Origin: Flavobacteriaceae bacterium
GTDB taxonomy: Bacteria > Bacteroidota > Bacteroidia > Flavobacteriales > Flavobacteriaceae
Direction: 5' to 3'
Assembly (NCBI GenBank): GCA_022425505.1
Contig: JAKMFI010000082.1
Location: 1 to 40,907, forward strand
DNA length: 40,907 bases
The number at the start of each line of letters is the position of its first letter. Position 1 is the first letter of the stretch. The notes under the pieces are model-generated. The model ran no database searches, had not been told where the DNA came from, and worked only from the letters and a program-made list of their open reading frames with translations. The position numbers and the translations under genes are program-made. Positions 32,178-40,907 of the stretch are shown one piece after another.

Positions 32178-34036
32178 GAAAAAGCCTACTTTTCATACTT
32201 GTTGTTAGCAGTGGTGTTATTTTTACAATTCGCCTCTTTAGTTTACAAGTCTTTAGTTCTGATTACGAAAGTCAATCTCTTCAAAACTCTGTGTTGAAAG
32301 AGTATATCTACCCAGAGCGCGGATTTATTTATGATCGAAACGGAACACTGATTGTCGAAAATCAACCCACCTACGACCTCATGGTCATTCCGAGGCAGTT
32401 GCAGCAACTTGATACGATCGAGTTCTGTAACCTGTTGAAGATTGACAAAAAATTACTCGTTGATAAAATCAAAGAAGCTCGTGCATATTCAACAAGAAAA
32501 CCCTCCGTATTCCTGGCACAATTATCAAAAAGTGATTATGCTGCCCTGCAAGAGAAACTCTGGAAATACCGTGGGTTTTATGTCCAAAAGAGGGCTGTTC
32601 GAAAATATAATACTTCCTCCGCCTCTAATATTTTGGGATATATCAGTGAAGTCAATCGATTTGATCTCAGAAGAGACCCTTATTACCAATCTGGCGAATT
32701 GATTGGACGCCAAGGAATTGAGAAAACCTATGAAAAAACGTTGAGAGGTGTAAAAGGGGTTCGCTATTTACAACGAGACAAATTTAATCGAGTGATTGGA
32801 CCCTATCAAAAAGGCGAGCTCGACACCCTACCTACAAAAGCACAAGACATTTACTTGACGATTGATATTGCCCTTCAAGAGTATGGGCAAAAACTTTTAC
32901 AAAATAAAAGAGGAGGTATCGTTGCTATTGAGCCTGAAACAGGTGAGATTCTAGTCAACGTAAGTACGCCGACATACCCCCCAGATCTATTGGTGGGTCG
33001 TAATCGATCTGAAAATTTCACGGTTTTAAAAAATGACACCATTAACCGCCCCCTTTTTGATCGTGGGCTGCAAGGTCAATATCCGCCTGGGTCTCCATTT
33101 AAGCTCGTCAATGCGCTGATTGCACTTCAGGAGGAAGCGATTACGCCCCGATTCCGCGTGCAATGTAATGAGGGGCACTATTACGGCCGAAATGACTTTA
33201 TGAAATGCCATTGTAGTTACGGAACTAAAAATCGACTAAACAGCGGGATTTACAATTCTTGTAACACCTATTTTGCCAACGTATATCGCCGCACCATTGA
33301 TCATTTTAACGATCCAAAGAAGGGTATGGACATATGGAGCAATCACGTCAAAAGTTTCGGAATGGGAAATTATCTGGGGTACGACCACCCCACTGGTCAA
33401 AAAGGGTTTATTCCAAATTCCGATTATTACAATTACTGGTATCCCAATCAACGTTGGGGAGCAACAACCTCACTCTCCAACTCAATTGGCCAGGGTGAAG
33501 TGCTAACTACCCCAATTCAGTTGGCCAATATGGTTGCAACAATTGCAAATAGAGGATTTTTCTACAAACCTCATTTTGTCAAGAAACTTCAACGAGATTC
33601 TATCGCTGAGAAATACAGAAAACCAAACTACACAACCATAGACTCGATCCATTTTGAGCCAGTGGTAGAGGGCATGTCCAATGTTGTCAAGTGGGGTACT
33701 GCTCGTATCGCTCGGGTTCCAGGGGTTGAAGTCTGTGGAAAAACAGGAACCGTTGAAAATTTTGTGAGAATAGAAGGCGAAAAAGTACAGTTAACCGACC
33801 ACTCCATGTTTGTTGCCTTTGCCCCTAGAGAAAATCCAAAAATTGCTGTCGCTGTTTTTGTGGAGAATGGATACTGGGGTGGGCGTTGGGCTGCGCCAAT
33901 CGCAAGTTTGGTCATTGAAAAATATCTGACTGGTAATGTCAGAAGAACCTACCTAGAAAATCGGATGGTAAACGGAAGTTTAGTCGATGAGTATCAAAAG
34001 CCATTGAGCGGTAAACCTTTTGAAATCAATGAATAA
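32174..34036 (+). CDS. mrdA: penicillin-binding protein 2 (transpeptidase)
   Basis: PBP2 crosslinks new peptidoglycan in the elongation complex. An N-terminal membrane helix (LLFILVVSSGVIFTIRLFSL) anchors it, followed by the dimerisation/pedestal domain (PERGFIYDRNGTLIVENQPTYDL). The transpeptidase domain shows all three catalytic motifs: the serine in PPGSPFK, SCN in NSGIYNSCNTYF, and KTG in VCGKTGTVENF. Length 620 aa is normal. It overlaps mreD by 4 bp and rodA by 8 bp, so the rod-complex genes are translationally coupled. Confidence 0.97.
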   Translation: MRKSLLFILVVSSGVIFTIRLFSLQVFSSDYESQSLQNSVLKEYIYPERGFIYDRNGTLIVENQPTYDLMVIPRQLQQLDTIEFCNLLKIDKKLLVDKIKEARAYSTRKPSVFLAQLSKSDYAALQEKLWKYRGFYVQKRAVRKYNTSSASNILGYISEVNRFDLRRDPYYQSGELIGRQGIEKTYEKTLRGVKGVRYLQRDKFNRVIGPYQKGELDTLPTKAQDIYLTIDIALQEYGQKLLQNKRGGIVAIEPETGEILVNVSTPTYPPDLLVGRNRSENFTVLKNDTINRPLFDRGLQGQYPPGSPFKLVNALIALQEEAITPRFRVQCNEGHYYGRNDFMKCHCSYGTKNRLNSGIYNSCNTYFANVYRRTIDHFNDPKKGMDIWSNHVKSFGMGNYLGYDHPTGQKGFIPNSDYYNYWYPNQRWGATTSLSNSIGQGEVLTTPIQLANMVATIANRGFFYKPHFVKKLQRDSIAEKYRKPNYTTIDSIHFEPVVEGMSNVVKWGTARIARVPGVEVCGKTGTVENFVRIEGEKVQLTDHSMFVAFAPRENPKIAVAVFVENGYWGGRWAAPIASLVIEKYLTGNVRRTYLENRMVNGSLVDEYQKPLSGKPFEINE

Positions 34037-35285
34037 CAAATTTATTTTAAAGTTTGATTGGTACACTTTTTTGGTGTATTTCGCTTTGGTGGCAATTGGC
34101 CTGATTAATATCTACTCCATTGGGCATACCCAAGAGGAAAGCATGCTGTCTTTAAATCATGCGTTTGGAAAGCAATTGTTCTTTGGGTTTTTGAGTATCG
34201 GCCTGATTTTCTTCCTTCAATTTCCAAAAGTGAAGGTCTATGAGCGTTATTCTAGTATTTTCTATTTGATAATACTTGCTCTACTCATCGGTCTTTTTAT
34301 TTTCGGAAAAGAAGTTTCTGGAGCAAAATCATGGTATTCAATCGCTGGCTTTAGCTTTCAGCCAGCTGAATTTGCCAAAATAATCACTGCCTTGGCACTG
34401 ACCAAGCACTTGAGTGAAATCAACACAGACTTAACAACACTATCCGATCAACTCACGTCCTTCGCCCTTATCTTACTGCCTGCACTGATCATCTTGCCAC
34501 AACCAGATCCTGGCAGTACGGTGGTATTCCTCAGTTTTCTTTTGGTTTTACACACAGAAAAACTCCCCTCTCAATATTTACTTTCATGTATTGGGCTTAT
34601 CGTTTTGTTTATCATGACTCTTTTGATTGGCAACACCATCGCAACAGCTATCGTATTGGGATTGGGTCTTGTATATATTATTGGACTGGACAGAAAGAGG
34701 CGCAGAAAACGACTTCTCTCTACACTTTTAACCCTTGTTCTGGCTAGTGGATTTATTCATTCCGTTGATTTTGTATTTGAAAATGTATTTGAGCAACGCC
34801 ACCGTGATCGCTTCAATATTGTTTTAGGTCGTGAAGTGGACACCCAGGGGATTGGATACAACATCAATCAATCTCAAATTGCAATCGGATCTGGAGGAGT
34901 ACTTGGAAAGGGCTTTCTTGAGGGTACACAAACAAAAGGGAATTTTGTCCCTGAACAACAGACGGATTATATTTTTACAACTGTTGGTGAAGAGTGGGGT
35001 TTTGTCGGTTCTTTTGTCGTGGTTGTTCTATTTATGATTTTGATGCTTCGCATACTTCTGACCTCTCGGCGGCAAAAAAACAATTTTAGTAGAATTTATT
35101 GTTATTGCGTGGTCTGCCTTTTGTTTGCTCATTATAGTATTAATTTGGGTATGGTTCTCGGCCTAATCCCTACCATAGGAATCCCGCTACCCTATTTGAG
35201 TTACGGTGGTTCGAATCTTTTGGCGTTTAGTCTATTGTTGGGCATTTATTTGAAACTCGATGCCAATCGAGTCAACGAATGGTAA
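34029..35285 (+). CDS. rodA: peptidoglycan polymerase RodA (SEDS)
   Basis: RodA polymerises lipid II glycan strands with PBP2. This 418-aa multi-spanning protein has the SEDS motifs GAKSWYSIAGFSFQPAEFAKI, PQPDPGSTVVF, QGIGYNINQSQIAIGSGG (catalytic-loop region), FVPEQQTDYIFTTVGEEWGF, and the C-terminal GLIPTIGIPLPYLSYGGSNL. I start at ATG 34029 (MNNKFILKFD); a TTG three codons earlier is possible. Its stop abuts, with no spacer, the stop of the convergent ABC permease gene. Confidence 0.97.
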   Translation: MNNKFILKFDWYTFLVYFALVAIGLINIYSIGHTQEESMLSLNHAFGKQLFFGFLSIGLIFFLQFPKVKVYERYSSIFYLIILALLIGLFIFGKEVSGAKSWYSIAGFSFQPAEFAKIITALALTKHLSEINTDLTTLSDQLTSFALILLPALIILPQPDPGSTVVFLSFLLVLHTEKLPSQYLLSCIGLIVLFIMTLLIGNTIATAIVLGLGLVYIIGLDRKRRRKRLLSTLLTLVLASGFIHSVDFVFENVFEQRHRDRFNIVLGREVDTQGIGYNINQSQIAIGSGGVLGKGFLEGTQTKGNFVPEQQTDYIFTTVGEEWGFVGSFVVVVLFMILMLRILLTSRRQKNNFSRIYCYCVVCLLFAHYSINLGMVLGLIPTIGIPLPYLSYGGSNLLAFSLLLGIYLKLDANRVNEW

Positions 35286-36374
35286 TTAGCGTTTCACTGG
35301 GTCAAAACGGTCTCTCAAGCTATTGCCAATCAGCATAAAAGAGCTTACTAAAAGCATAATGGCGAGCCCAGGAATCAATGCCAAATAAGGTTTTCCCATG
35401 ACTAAAAATTGATAGTGATCCTTAATCATTGTGCCCCAACTAGGAATCGGTGGCTGGACGCCAATTCCCAAAAAACTCAATCCGCTTTCAATAAGAATTG
35501 CGGCGGCAAAGTTGGAGGCGGTGATGACCACCAAAGGGCCAAAAGCGTTTGGAAGGATATGCCCAAAAAGTGTGCGGAAAGTGGAAAATCCAAGTACCTG
35601 GGTTGCAATTACATATTGACGGTTTTTGATGCTCATCACTTGACCACGAACAATACGAGCCACTTCCACCCACATGGTCAAACCAACAGCAATAAAAACT
35701 TGCCAAAATCCTTTCCCTAAAGCAACAGATATCGCAATGACAAGCAATAAAGTTGGAATTGACCAAGTGACATTGATAATCCACATGACAATCTTGTCAG
35801 CCACACCACCGTAAAATCCGCCTAAGCTGCCCAGAAAAATGCCGACGATCAGCGAAATGAATACCGAGATCAAGCCAATGGAAAGGGAAATCCGTGTTCC
35901 GACCAACAAACGGCTCAGAACGTCTCTTCCAAACAAGTCGGTTCCCAACACAAACCTATGGTCTGCGATATGCTGATCAACGATTTCAGAAGCCGACGCG
36001 AGTCCGTTGAAAGCAGTCATCCGAAACCACTCCTGCTGACCAGGAGAATCAAAGTTGAAATGTTCAATCCAAATTCCATCTTCCTCAACTTGGTAAGATG
36101 AAATCGGGTATTGATTTCCAGGATTGGGGTTGCCAAATAACAACGTGGATAGTCGGGAATGATCTTTATCTGCAGCAGTGGGCACATGAAGCATCTTTAC
36201 CTTAAACCCTGGCGACTGAGAGTGTATTGAGAGATGCATTTGATTAGCATTGACCGAGTTGTCGGGTGCAATGACATAGGCCAAAACAGAAATGGCAACA
36301 CTGATTAAAATAAAGCCAGTAGCTAGGTAACCCCCCAGATCATATAAAAACGCTCGGTTGGTTGTTTTTTGCAA
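35286..36374 (-). CDS. oligopeptide-type ABC transporter permease (OppC/DppC family)
   Basis: This 362-aa inner-membrane permease has one N-terminal helix (about residues 14-35), a long periplasmic segment, and then the BPD_transp_1 domain with five helices. LGTDLFGRDVLSRLLVGTR is the DppC hallmark and the cytoplasmic EAA-like loop is ATQVLGFSTFRTLFGHILPNAFGP. The region before LGTD is about 110 residues, longer than in standard OppC/DppC. No other subunit (ATPase, second permease, binding protein) is nearby, so the partner genes must be elsewhere. The start is a TTG at 36374, 11 bp after the protease gene. It ends with zero spacing against rodA. Confidence 0.88.
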   Translation of the reverse strand: MQKTTNRAFLYDLGGYLATGFILISVAISVLAYVIAPDNSVNANQMHLSIHSQSPGFKVKMLHVPTAADKDHSRLSTLLFGNPNPGNQYPISSYQVEEDGIWIEHFNFDSPGQQEWFRMTAFNGLASASEIVDQHIADHRFVLGTDLFGRDVLSRLLVGTRISLSIGLISVFISLIVGIFLGSLGGFYGGVADKIVMWIINVTWSIPTLLLVIAISVALGKGFWQVFIAVGLTMWVEVARIVRGQVMSIKNRQYVIATQVLGFSTFRTLFGHILPNAFGPLVVITASNFAAAILIESGLSFLGIGVQPPIPSWGTMIKDHYQFLVMGKPYLALIPGLAIMLLVSSFMLIGNSLRDRFDPVKR

Positions 36375-36385
36375 TCGGATTATGT

Positions 36386-38524
36386 TTATTTTTTTGCGAG
36401 TGGTTCTTGCTGATAAATTCTCACTTTAAGTTCATCCAAAATGTTCACAGCTTCTTCGACATAATAGTCTTCTGTTAAGTCTGAAAACCAGCGTTCCCTT
36501 TTTTCAAGAAAGATGCTATCTTTTGTAATCCTTTCTTGCTCTGCAGGAGCAATCGTAAATTCCAAGTTATTGTAATATTCCTTTACCGCATCAAATTGAT
36601 CTGCATAAGTCCGGTCTGCTTCCAGTTCTGAAACATATTCTTGGTAATTCAAAGCGATGCTTTTATCGTTTTGACGTTGCTCGATCCACTTTGCATCTTG
36701 GTCAACAAGTTTGAAAATGGGATGATTGTTCACTCGATCCTGACTCTGTTTTATGACCTCGTCGTAATTCAGATAGCCATGCCATTTTGTATATATCAGA
36801 GGGGTGATTTGATCCCACGACATAGGGTTGTCCTCATCCCTTTCGCCAATATCGACATAACTATAACGATCCGGAGTAATCACATCGCTTTTAACCCCCT
36901 CAAGCTGGGTTGAACCACCATTGATTCTATAAAACTTATCGGTTGTTATTTTTAAAGCCCCGAGGTTTCCATAGGTGCTATTTGAGAGAAATCGGTTGAG
37001 ATCCACCACATTTTGTACAGTTCCCTTGCCAAATGTTTGCTTACTCCCCAACACAATCGCACGTTCATAGTCCTGAAGAGCTGCTGCTAATATTTCAGAG
37101 GCCGATGCGGATAACTCATTCACGAGAATTACCATTGGGCCATCCCAAAGCGTTTTATCATCTCGGTCTCGCAAAACCTCTGTTTTACTCACAGTCGATT
37201 TTACCTGTACAATTGGACCTTTGTCAATAAACAGTCCCGCAATATCGACCACCGTTTGCAAGGATCCACCACCATTATTTCTTAAGTCGATGATGAGACC
37301 CTCAACGCCTGCCTCTTTGAGATTGATTACCTCCTGCTCGACATCATGCGCTGCGTTTCTTTCTTTGTAACTTTTAAAATCGACATAAAATTTTGGAAGA
37401 TGGATAAGGCCATATTTCTGATCGAGTCGGTTAATTACACTAGACCGTGCATACGATTCTTCCAAAACAACTAAATCGCGCTTCACAGGAATCGTCTCGA
37501 TTGTACCATCGACTTTTTTGATCGTCAAGTGAACTGTAGAACCTTTTGGCCCTTTGATCAACTTGATGGCATCGTCCAATCGCATAGATCGAATGTCAAC
37601 GGCATCTCCTTCCTCTTGCCGAACCAACTGAATTTCATCTCCAACTTCCATAAGCTGATCACGCCAAAGCGGTCCACCAACGATGATATCAACCACCTTA
37701 ATCGCCTGATCTCTTTTAGAAAGTCGCGCACCGATTCCCTCAAACTTTCCTGACATATTCATGTCAAAACGGTCTTTGTCATCAGGGTTAAAGTAGTTTG
37801 TGTGTGGGTCAAACTGCAAAACGAAAGCATTGAGGTAGATGTCAAACCAGTCCTTGCGCTCTAGATCATTCATCAAATCGAAATAATCCTCCATGTTTTC
37901 ACGCGTTGTTGTTCGTGCTTCTTCTTCAAGAACCACCCATGATGGCGAAACATAATCTGCTGTACTTTCCCCCTCCTTTTTCTCTGCTTCTTGCACCTTA
38001 TCATATAGCACGCTCAATGTCGATAACTTGAGTTGCTTTCTCCACTTTTCAGCTCGGGAGGTTTGAGAAAGAGGGAATAATTGCTCCTCATAATCCATAT
38101 CAAACGATTCCTTTTTTTCAAAGTCGAATGGGCGAGACAGCAAGAACGCATACAAACTTTCGACTTCATTCATGCGAAGGATGAGTCTTTTGTAAGTCAA
38201 GTCAAAAAATGTCAAATCTAACTCTCTTAACTGATCGTCAATTCGGTACATATATTTGGCAAACTCTCTGTAATCGCTCTGTAAAAAATATCTTTTTTGG
38301 CCATCAATACTTTCGAGATAGGTGTGAAAAATTTGTTCAGACATATCGTCATTGAGGGACTTCACATTAAAATGACCACGTTGGATCACATGTGAAATCA
38401 GCTCAATCAGTAGTCTATCTTTATCATTACTGACAAACTCTTTTTTTGATGGAATAGAAATCGCCGTGAGTAAATAAAAACCTACAGCAATCGCAAAAAC
38501 AATATAGGAGGTATTCTTTTTCAT
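36386..38524 (-). CDS. carboxy-terminal (tail-specific) processing protease
   Basis: This 712-aa S41-family protease (Prc/Tsp type) cleaves proteins at their C-termini in the periplasm. A signal peptide or anchor (residues 5-24) is followed by the helical N-domain, a PDZ domain (about 245-345, MSGKFEGIGARLSKRDQAIKV), the S41 domain with LIIDLRNNGGGSL, and the catalytic dyad Ser474 in SASASEILAAALQDY and Lys500 in QTFGKGTVQ. A C-terminal DUF3340-like region completes it. In E. coli, Prc trims PBP3 and controls a wall hydrolase; the targets here are unknown. It is transcribed with the ABC permease downstream. Confidence 0.95.
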   Translation of the reverse strand: MKKNTSYIVFAIAVGFYLLTAISIPSKKEFVSNDKDRLLIELISHVIQRGHFNVKSLNDDMSEQIFHTYLESIDGQKRYFLQSDYREFAKYMYRIDDQLRELDLTFFDLTYKRLILRMNEVESLYAFLLSRPFDFEKKESFDMDYEEQLFPLSQTSRAEKWRKQLKLSTLSVLYDKVQEAEKKEGESTADYVSPSWVVLEEEARTTTRENMEDYFDLMNDLERKDWFDIYLNAFVLQFDPHTNYFNPDDKDRFDMNMSGKFEGIGARLSKRDQAIKVVDIIVGGPLWRDQLMEVGDEIQLVRQEEGDAVDIRSMRLDDAIKLIKGPKGSTVHLTIKKVDGTIETIPVKRDLVVLEESYARSSVINRLDQKYGLIHLPKFYVDFKSYKERNAAHDVEQEVINLKEAGVEGLIIDLRNNGGGSLQTVVDIAGLFIDKGPIVQVKSTVSKTEVLRDRDDKTLWDGPMVILVNELSASASEILAAALQDYERAIVLGSKQTFGKGTVQNVVDLNRFLSNSTYGNLGALKITTDKFYRINGGSTQLEGVKSDVITPDRYSYVDIGERDEDNPMSWDQITPLIYTKWHGYLNYDEVIKQSQDRVNNHPIFKLVDQDAKWIEQRQNDKSIALNYQEYVSELEADRTYADQFDAVKEYYNNLEFTIAPAEQERITKDSIFLEKRERWFSDLTEDYYVEEAVNILDELKVRIYQQEPLAKK

Positions 38525-38615
38525 TTCATTTTGCTTGAGGGCTTACGAATATAAAGATAATTGTAATATCATGTAAATATCAAGGATATGAGTGGAAAAG
38601 GCAAATTGAAATCTG

Positions 38616-38623
38616 TATTTTTG
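38616..38623 (+). promoter_or_regulatory. -7 box of surE operon
   Basis: TATTTTTG matches TANNTTTG and ends 18 nt before the surE ATG, giving a leader of roughly 13 nt. The 117-bp gap to the divergent protease gene also holds a 7/8 match (TATCTTTA) in the other direction. Confidence 0.5.
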
Positions 38624-38641
38624 TTTGTATAAAACACAAAC

Positions 38642-39412
38642 ATGAGCAGCAAACCACTAATTCTTGTCACCAATGACGATGGAATAAGCGCCCCTGGGCT
38701 TCGCTCCCTTATTCACATGATGAATTCGATTGGAAAGGTGGTTGTGGTCGCTCCTGACAGTCCGCAATCTGGTATGGGGCATGCCATTACGATTAATAGC
38801 ACCTTGCGTTGTACCCAAGTCAAACTCGACGATGGTCCACAACAAGAATATTCATGTTCTGGAACGCCAGCAGACTGTGTAAAGCTCGGAGTTCATGAAA
38901 TTTTAAAGCGAAAACCAGACCTCTGCGTTTCTGGAATCAATCATGGCTCTAATGCAGCGATCAATGTCATCTACTCTGGAACCATGAGTGCGGCTATTGA
39001 AGCTGGGATTGAAGGTATTCCTGCAATTGGGTTTTCACTGCTCGATTATGCTTGGGATGCAGATTTTACCTCCCTCCACCCTTATGTGAAAAAAATCACA
39101 AAATCGGCCTTACAAAACAAAATCCCTGACAGCACGGTTCTCAATGTCAATTTTCCCAAACGAAAAGAAGGTGAAATCAAAGGGATTAAAATTTGTCGTC
39201 AAGCCAATGCCTATTGGATTGAAGAGTTCGATAAACGTCAAGACCCCATGGGAAAAGAATACTATTGGATGACTGGTGCATTTATCAATAATGACAAAGG
39301 AGAGGACACCGATATTTGGGCGCTCGAAAATGGATATGTTTCAGTCGTTCCAACACAATTTGATCTTACCGCACATCATCAAATTCAAAAACTAAACTCA
39401 TGGACTTTCTAA
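38642..39412 (+). CDS. surE: 5'/3'-nucleotidase SurE
   Basis: SurE is a metal-dependent nucleotidase acting on nucleoside monophosphates in the cytoplasm. The metal and phosphate motifs are intact: LVTNDDGISAPGLRSL, VVAPDSPQSGMGHAIT, YSCSGTPADCVKLGVHE, and CVSGINHGSNAAINVIYSGT. The 256-aa length is standard. It overlaps the next gene by 13 bp and starts the surE-lpxB operon. Confidence 0.97.
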   Translation: MSSKPLILVTNDDGISAPGLRSLIHMMNSIGKVVVVAPDSPQSGMGHAITINSTLRCTQVKLDDGPQQEYSCSGTPADCVKLGVHEILKRKPDLCVSGINHGSNAAINVIYSGTMSAAIEAGIEGIPAIGFSLLDYAWDADFTSLHPYVKKITKSALQNKIPDSTVLNVNFPKRKEGEIKGIKICRQANAYWIEEFDKRQDPMGKEYYWMTGAFINNDKGEDTDIWALENGYVSVVPTQFDLTAHHQIQKLNSWTF

Positions 39413-39696
39413 AGAAAATCAGTCCTGGATTATTGGGTTGGCTGACTGGACTCGTCTTGCCGTTTGGCACTCTTTTTCTATTGATAGAATATTCGGTTGA
39501 TGGCAATGCTGTGGACACTATCCCCATGCTGTATGCTTACGATGAGCTAGGCATTTGGATCACAATAGCAGTGCTGCCCAATCTTTTTTTCTTTTGGTGG
39601 TGGATTCAAAAAAAGAATACGCGCGCAGCTCAATCTGTTCTTGGCGCAACCATTTTTTGGGCTTTTCTGAGTCTGCTCTTAAAATTTGGTGTATGA
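39400..39696 (+). CDS. small membrane protein between surE and lpxB
   Basis: The 98-aa protein has three hydrophobic segments: about residues 10-29 (LLGWLTGLVLPFGTLFLLIE), 51-69 (GIWITIAVLPNLFFFWWWI) and 77-95. KKNTRAAQ lies between the last two. It overlaps surE by 13 bp and lpxB by 4 bp (ATGA), so it is coupled to both. Its function is not recognised. The position suggests a link to lipid A or envelope synthesis, which is inference. Confidence 0.85.
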   Translation: MDFLKKISPGLLGWLTGLVLPFGTLFLLIEYSVDGNAVDTIPMLYAYDELGIWITIAVLPNLFFFWWWIQKKNTRAAQSVLGATIFWAFLSLLLKFGV

Positions 39697-40805
39697 AATA
39701 CTACTTCATCGCTGGAGAGGCTTCAGGAGATTTGCATGGTGCCAATCTAATTGCTGCACTTAAACAAAAAGATGCAAAATCCGAATTTCGAGCTTGGGGA
39801 GGAGACAAAATACAAAATCAGGGGGCACAAATCGTAAAACACTACAAATACCTCGCTTTTATGGGGTTTTGGGAGGTTGCCAAAAACCTGAGAACCATCC
39901 TTTCCTATATTGCCTTTTGTAAAAAAGATATTCTCGCTTTCAAACCAGATGCTTTAGTCCTTATCGACTACCCGGGTTTTAACATGCGTATCGCAAAATG
40001 GGCGACCGCTTTGGGAATTCCAGTACACTATTACATCATGCCACAGGTTTGGGCGTGGAAAGAAAATCGCGTGCGAAAATTGGCAAAGCACACCAATTAT
40101 CGCTATGCCATACTGCCTTTTGAAGTGGATTTTTTTGAACAAAAACACAAGCTTCCCATTGACTTTGTCGGGCATCCTCTTATCGACGAGTTATCAGCAA
40201 TCCCCAAGTCGGATGGTACATCGCTTACAGCTGCTTTGGGCTTGACAAAAAATGAAAAGATCATTGCCTTGTTGCCGGGAAGTCGAAAACAAGAAATCAG
40301 TAAAATTTTAGGGGTAATGACAAGGATAATTGACTCTTTTCCAGACTATCGATTTGTGATCGCAGGAACGTCAAACATCGATCGATCCCTTTATCATCAA
40401 CTTGCACCTGGTGTCGATATCGTTATCGATCAAACCTATGATTTGGTTCGTCTTGCTTATGCTGCAATCGTCACAAGTGGAACAGCTACCTTGGAAACAG
40501 CTCTGATAAAAACCCCTCAAATCGTGTGTTACAAAACAAGCCCTTTGAGCTTTGCCATCGCCAAACGAATTGTAAAAATTTCCTTTATTTCCCTCGTTAA
40601 TTTGGTTGTGAACCGTTTGCTCGTACGGGAGTTGATTCAAAGCGAATGTAACCAAACCAAGTTGACAAATTCCCTTCAGGAAATCCTCTCCGAAAACGGT
40701 AGAAAAGCGATTCTATCAGGATATGACGAACTCATTGAAAAACTTGGAGGCAAAGGGGCAAGTGAGAAAGTTGCCTCGCTCATTTACAAACGAACTCATG
40801 CGTAA
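39693..40805 (+). CDS. lpxB: lipid-A-disaccharide synthase
   Basis: LpxB condenses UDP-diacylglucosamine with lipid X to make the lipid A disaccharide at the inner membrane. The start MKYYFIAGEASGDLHGANL is the family signature. Further motifs are FMGFWEVAKNL, LIDYPGFNMRIAKWA, YYIMPQVWAWKENRVRKL, LPFEVDFF, FVGHPLIDEL, LLPGSRKQEI and TSGTATLETAL. I use the ATG at 39693; longer readings run into the preceding gene. The 370-aa length is normal. It overlaps the next gene by 8 bp. Confidence 0.97.
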   Translation: MKYYFIAGEASGDLHGANLIAALKQKDAKSEFRAWGGDKIQNQGAQIVKHYKYLAFMGFWEVAKNLRTILSYIAFCKKDILAFKPDALVLIDYPGFNMRIAKWATALGIPVHYYIMPQVWAWKENRVRKLAKHTNYRYAILPFEVDFFEQKHKLPIDFVGHPLIDELSAIPKSDGTSLTAALGLTKNEKIIALLPGSRKQEISKILGVMTRIIDSFPDYRFVIAGTSNIDRSLYHQLAPGVDIVIDQTYDLVRLAYAAIVTSGTATLETALIKTPQIVCYKTSPLSFAIAKRIVKISFISLVNLVVNRLLVRELIQSECNQTKLTNSLQEILSENGRKAILSGYDELIEKLGGKGASEKVASLIYKRTHA

Positions 40806-40907
40806 ATCATTTGCGTTTATTGCTCTTGTTTTTCTGGCTACAAGCTGTGGAGTGCTCAAGAGTGGTAAAAAAATGAAACCCCGTGATGGTGTTGTTTTTT
40901 ATGCCAA
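40798..40907 (+). CDS. start of a lipoprotein gene, cut by window end
   Basis: The frame from ATG 40798 reads MRKSFAFIALVFLATSCGVL and stays open to the window end (36 codons). It has a clear lipobox (ATSC, Cys17), then a lysine-rich segment. It overlaps lpxB by 8 bp, so it belongs to that operon. In related genomes the gene after lpxB is often a C40 (NlpC/P60) peptidase, but too little is present here to decide. Confidence 0.8.
   Translation, partial: MRKSFAFIALVFLATSCGVLKSGKKMKPRDGVVFYA

Overview
The window reads as the chromosome of a member of the Flavobacteriaceae (Bacteroidota), probably marine. Three things point there. The gliding/type IX secretion core gldK-gldL-gldM-gldN is present. 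The mevalonate pathway is used, next to a UbiA-type prenyltransferase. Promoters carry the Bacteroidota -7 box TANNTTTG instead of a sigma-70 -10 box. The DNA is moderately AT-rich and gene-dense, most genes sit in tight operons, and start codons are often TTG or GTG. No phage, transposase, integrase gene or CRISPR array was seen.

Layout. 35-3383 (-): coaX, an outer-membrane barrel protein and a TPR protein. 3477-3549 (+): tRNA-Phe(GAA), followed by a ~590 bp AT-rich cassette carrying one small membrane protein and bounded by a copy of the tRNA 3' end. 4172-7856 (-): mevalonate decarboxylase, mevalonate-kinase-like protein, UbiA prenyltransferase and an RsuA/RluB pseudouridine synthase. 7928-8624: a small membrane-protein gene with an in-frame stop, facing a 64-aa conserved protein across a bidirectional terminator. 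8933-18597 (-): topA, an arginase-fold protein lacking metal ligands, gldKLMN and an FAD oxidoreductase. 18728-21437 (+): a SulP permease and a two-gene YeeE/YedE sulfur transporter. 21525-27721 (+): miaB, a sigma-54 activator, lptE, a TPR protein, secG and groES-groEL. 27769-29812 (+): a GAF/fRMsr protein and purH. 29845-35285 (+): mreB-mreC-mreD-mrdA-rodA. 35286-38524 (-): a tail-specific protease and a lone oligopeptide-type ABC permease. 38642-40907 (+): surE, a small membrane protein, lpxB and the start of a lipoprotein gene cut by the window end.

Most of this is core housekeeping: envelope building (LptE, LpxB, Mre/Rod, Ctp, T9SS), isoprenoid/lipid synthesis, protein folding and tRNA modification. 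The points most worth a second look are: (1) a near-consensus sigma-54 -24/-12 element 29 bp before groES, with no TANNTTTG box there and a sigma-54 activator gene upstream; (2) the tRNA-Phe-bounded cassette; (3) the arginase-fold pseudoenzyme beside the T9SS core; (4) the in-frame stop that splits a small membrane-protein gene; (5) several promoters so close to start codons that transcripts should be nearly leaderless.
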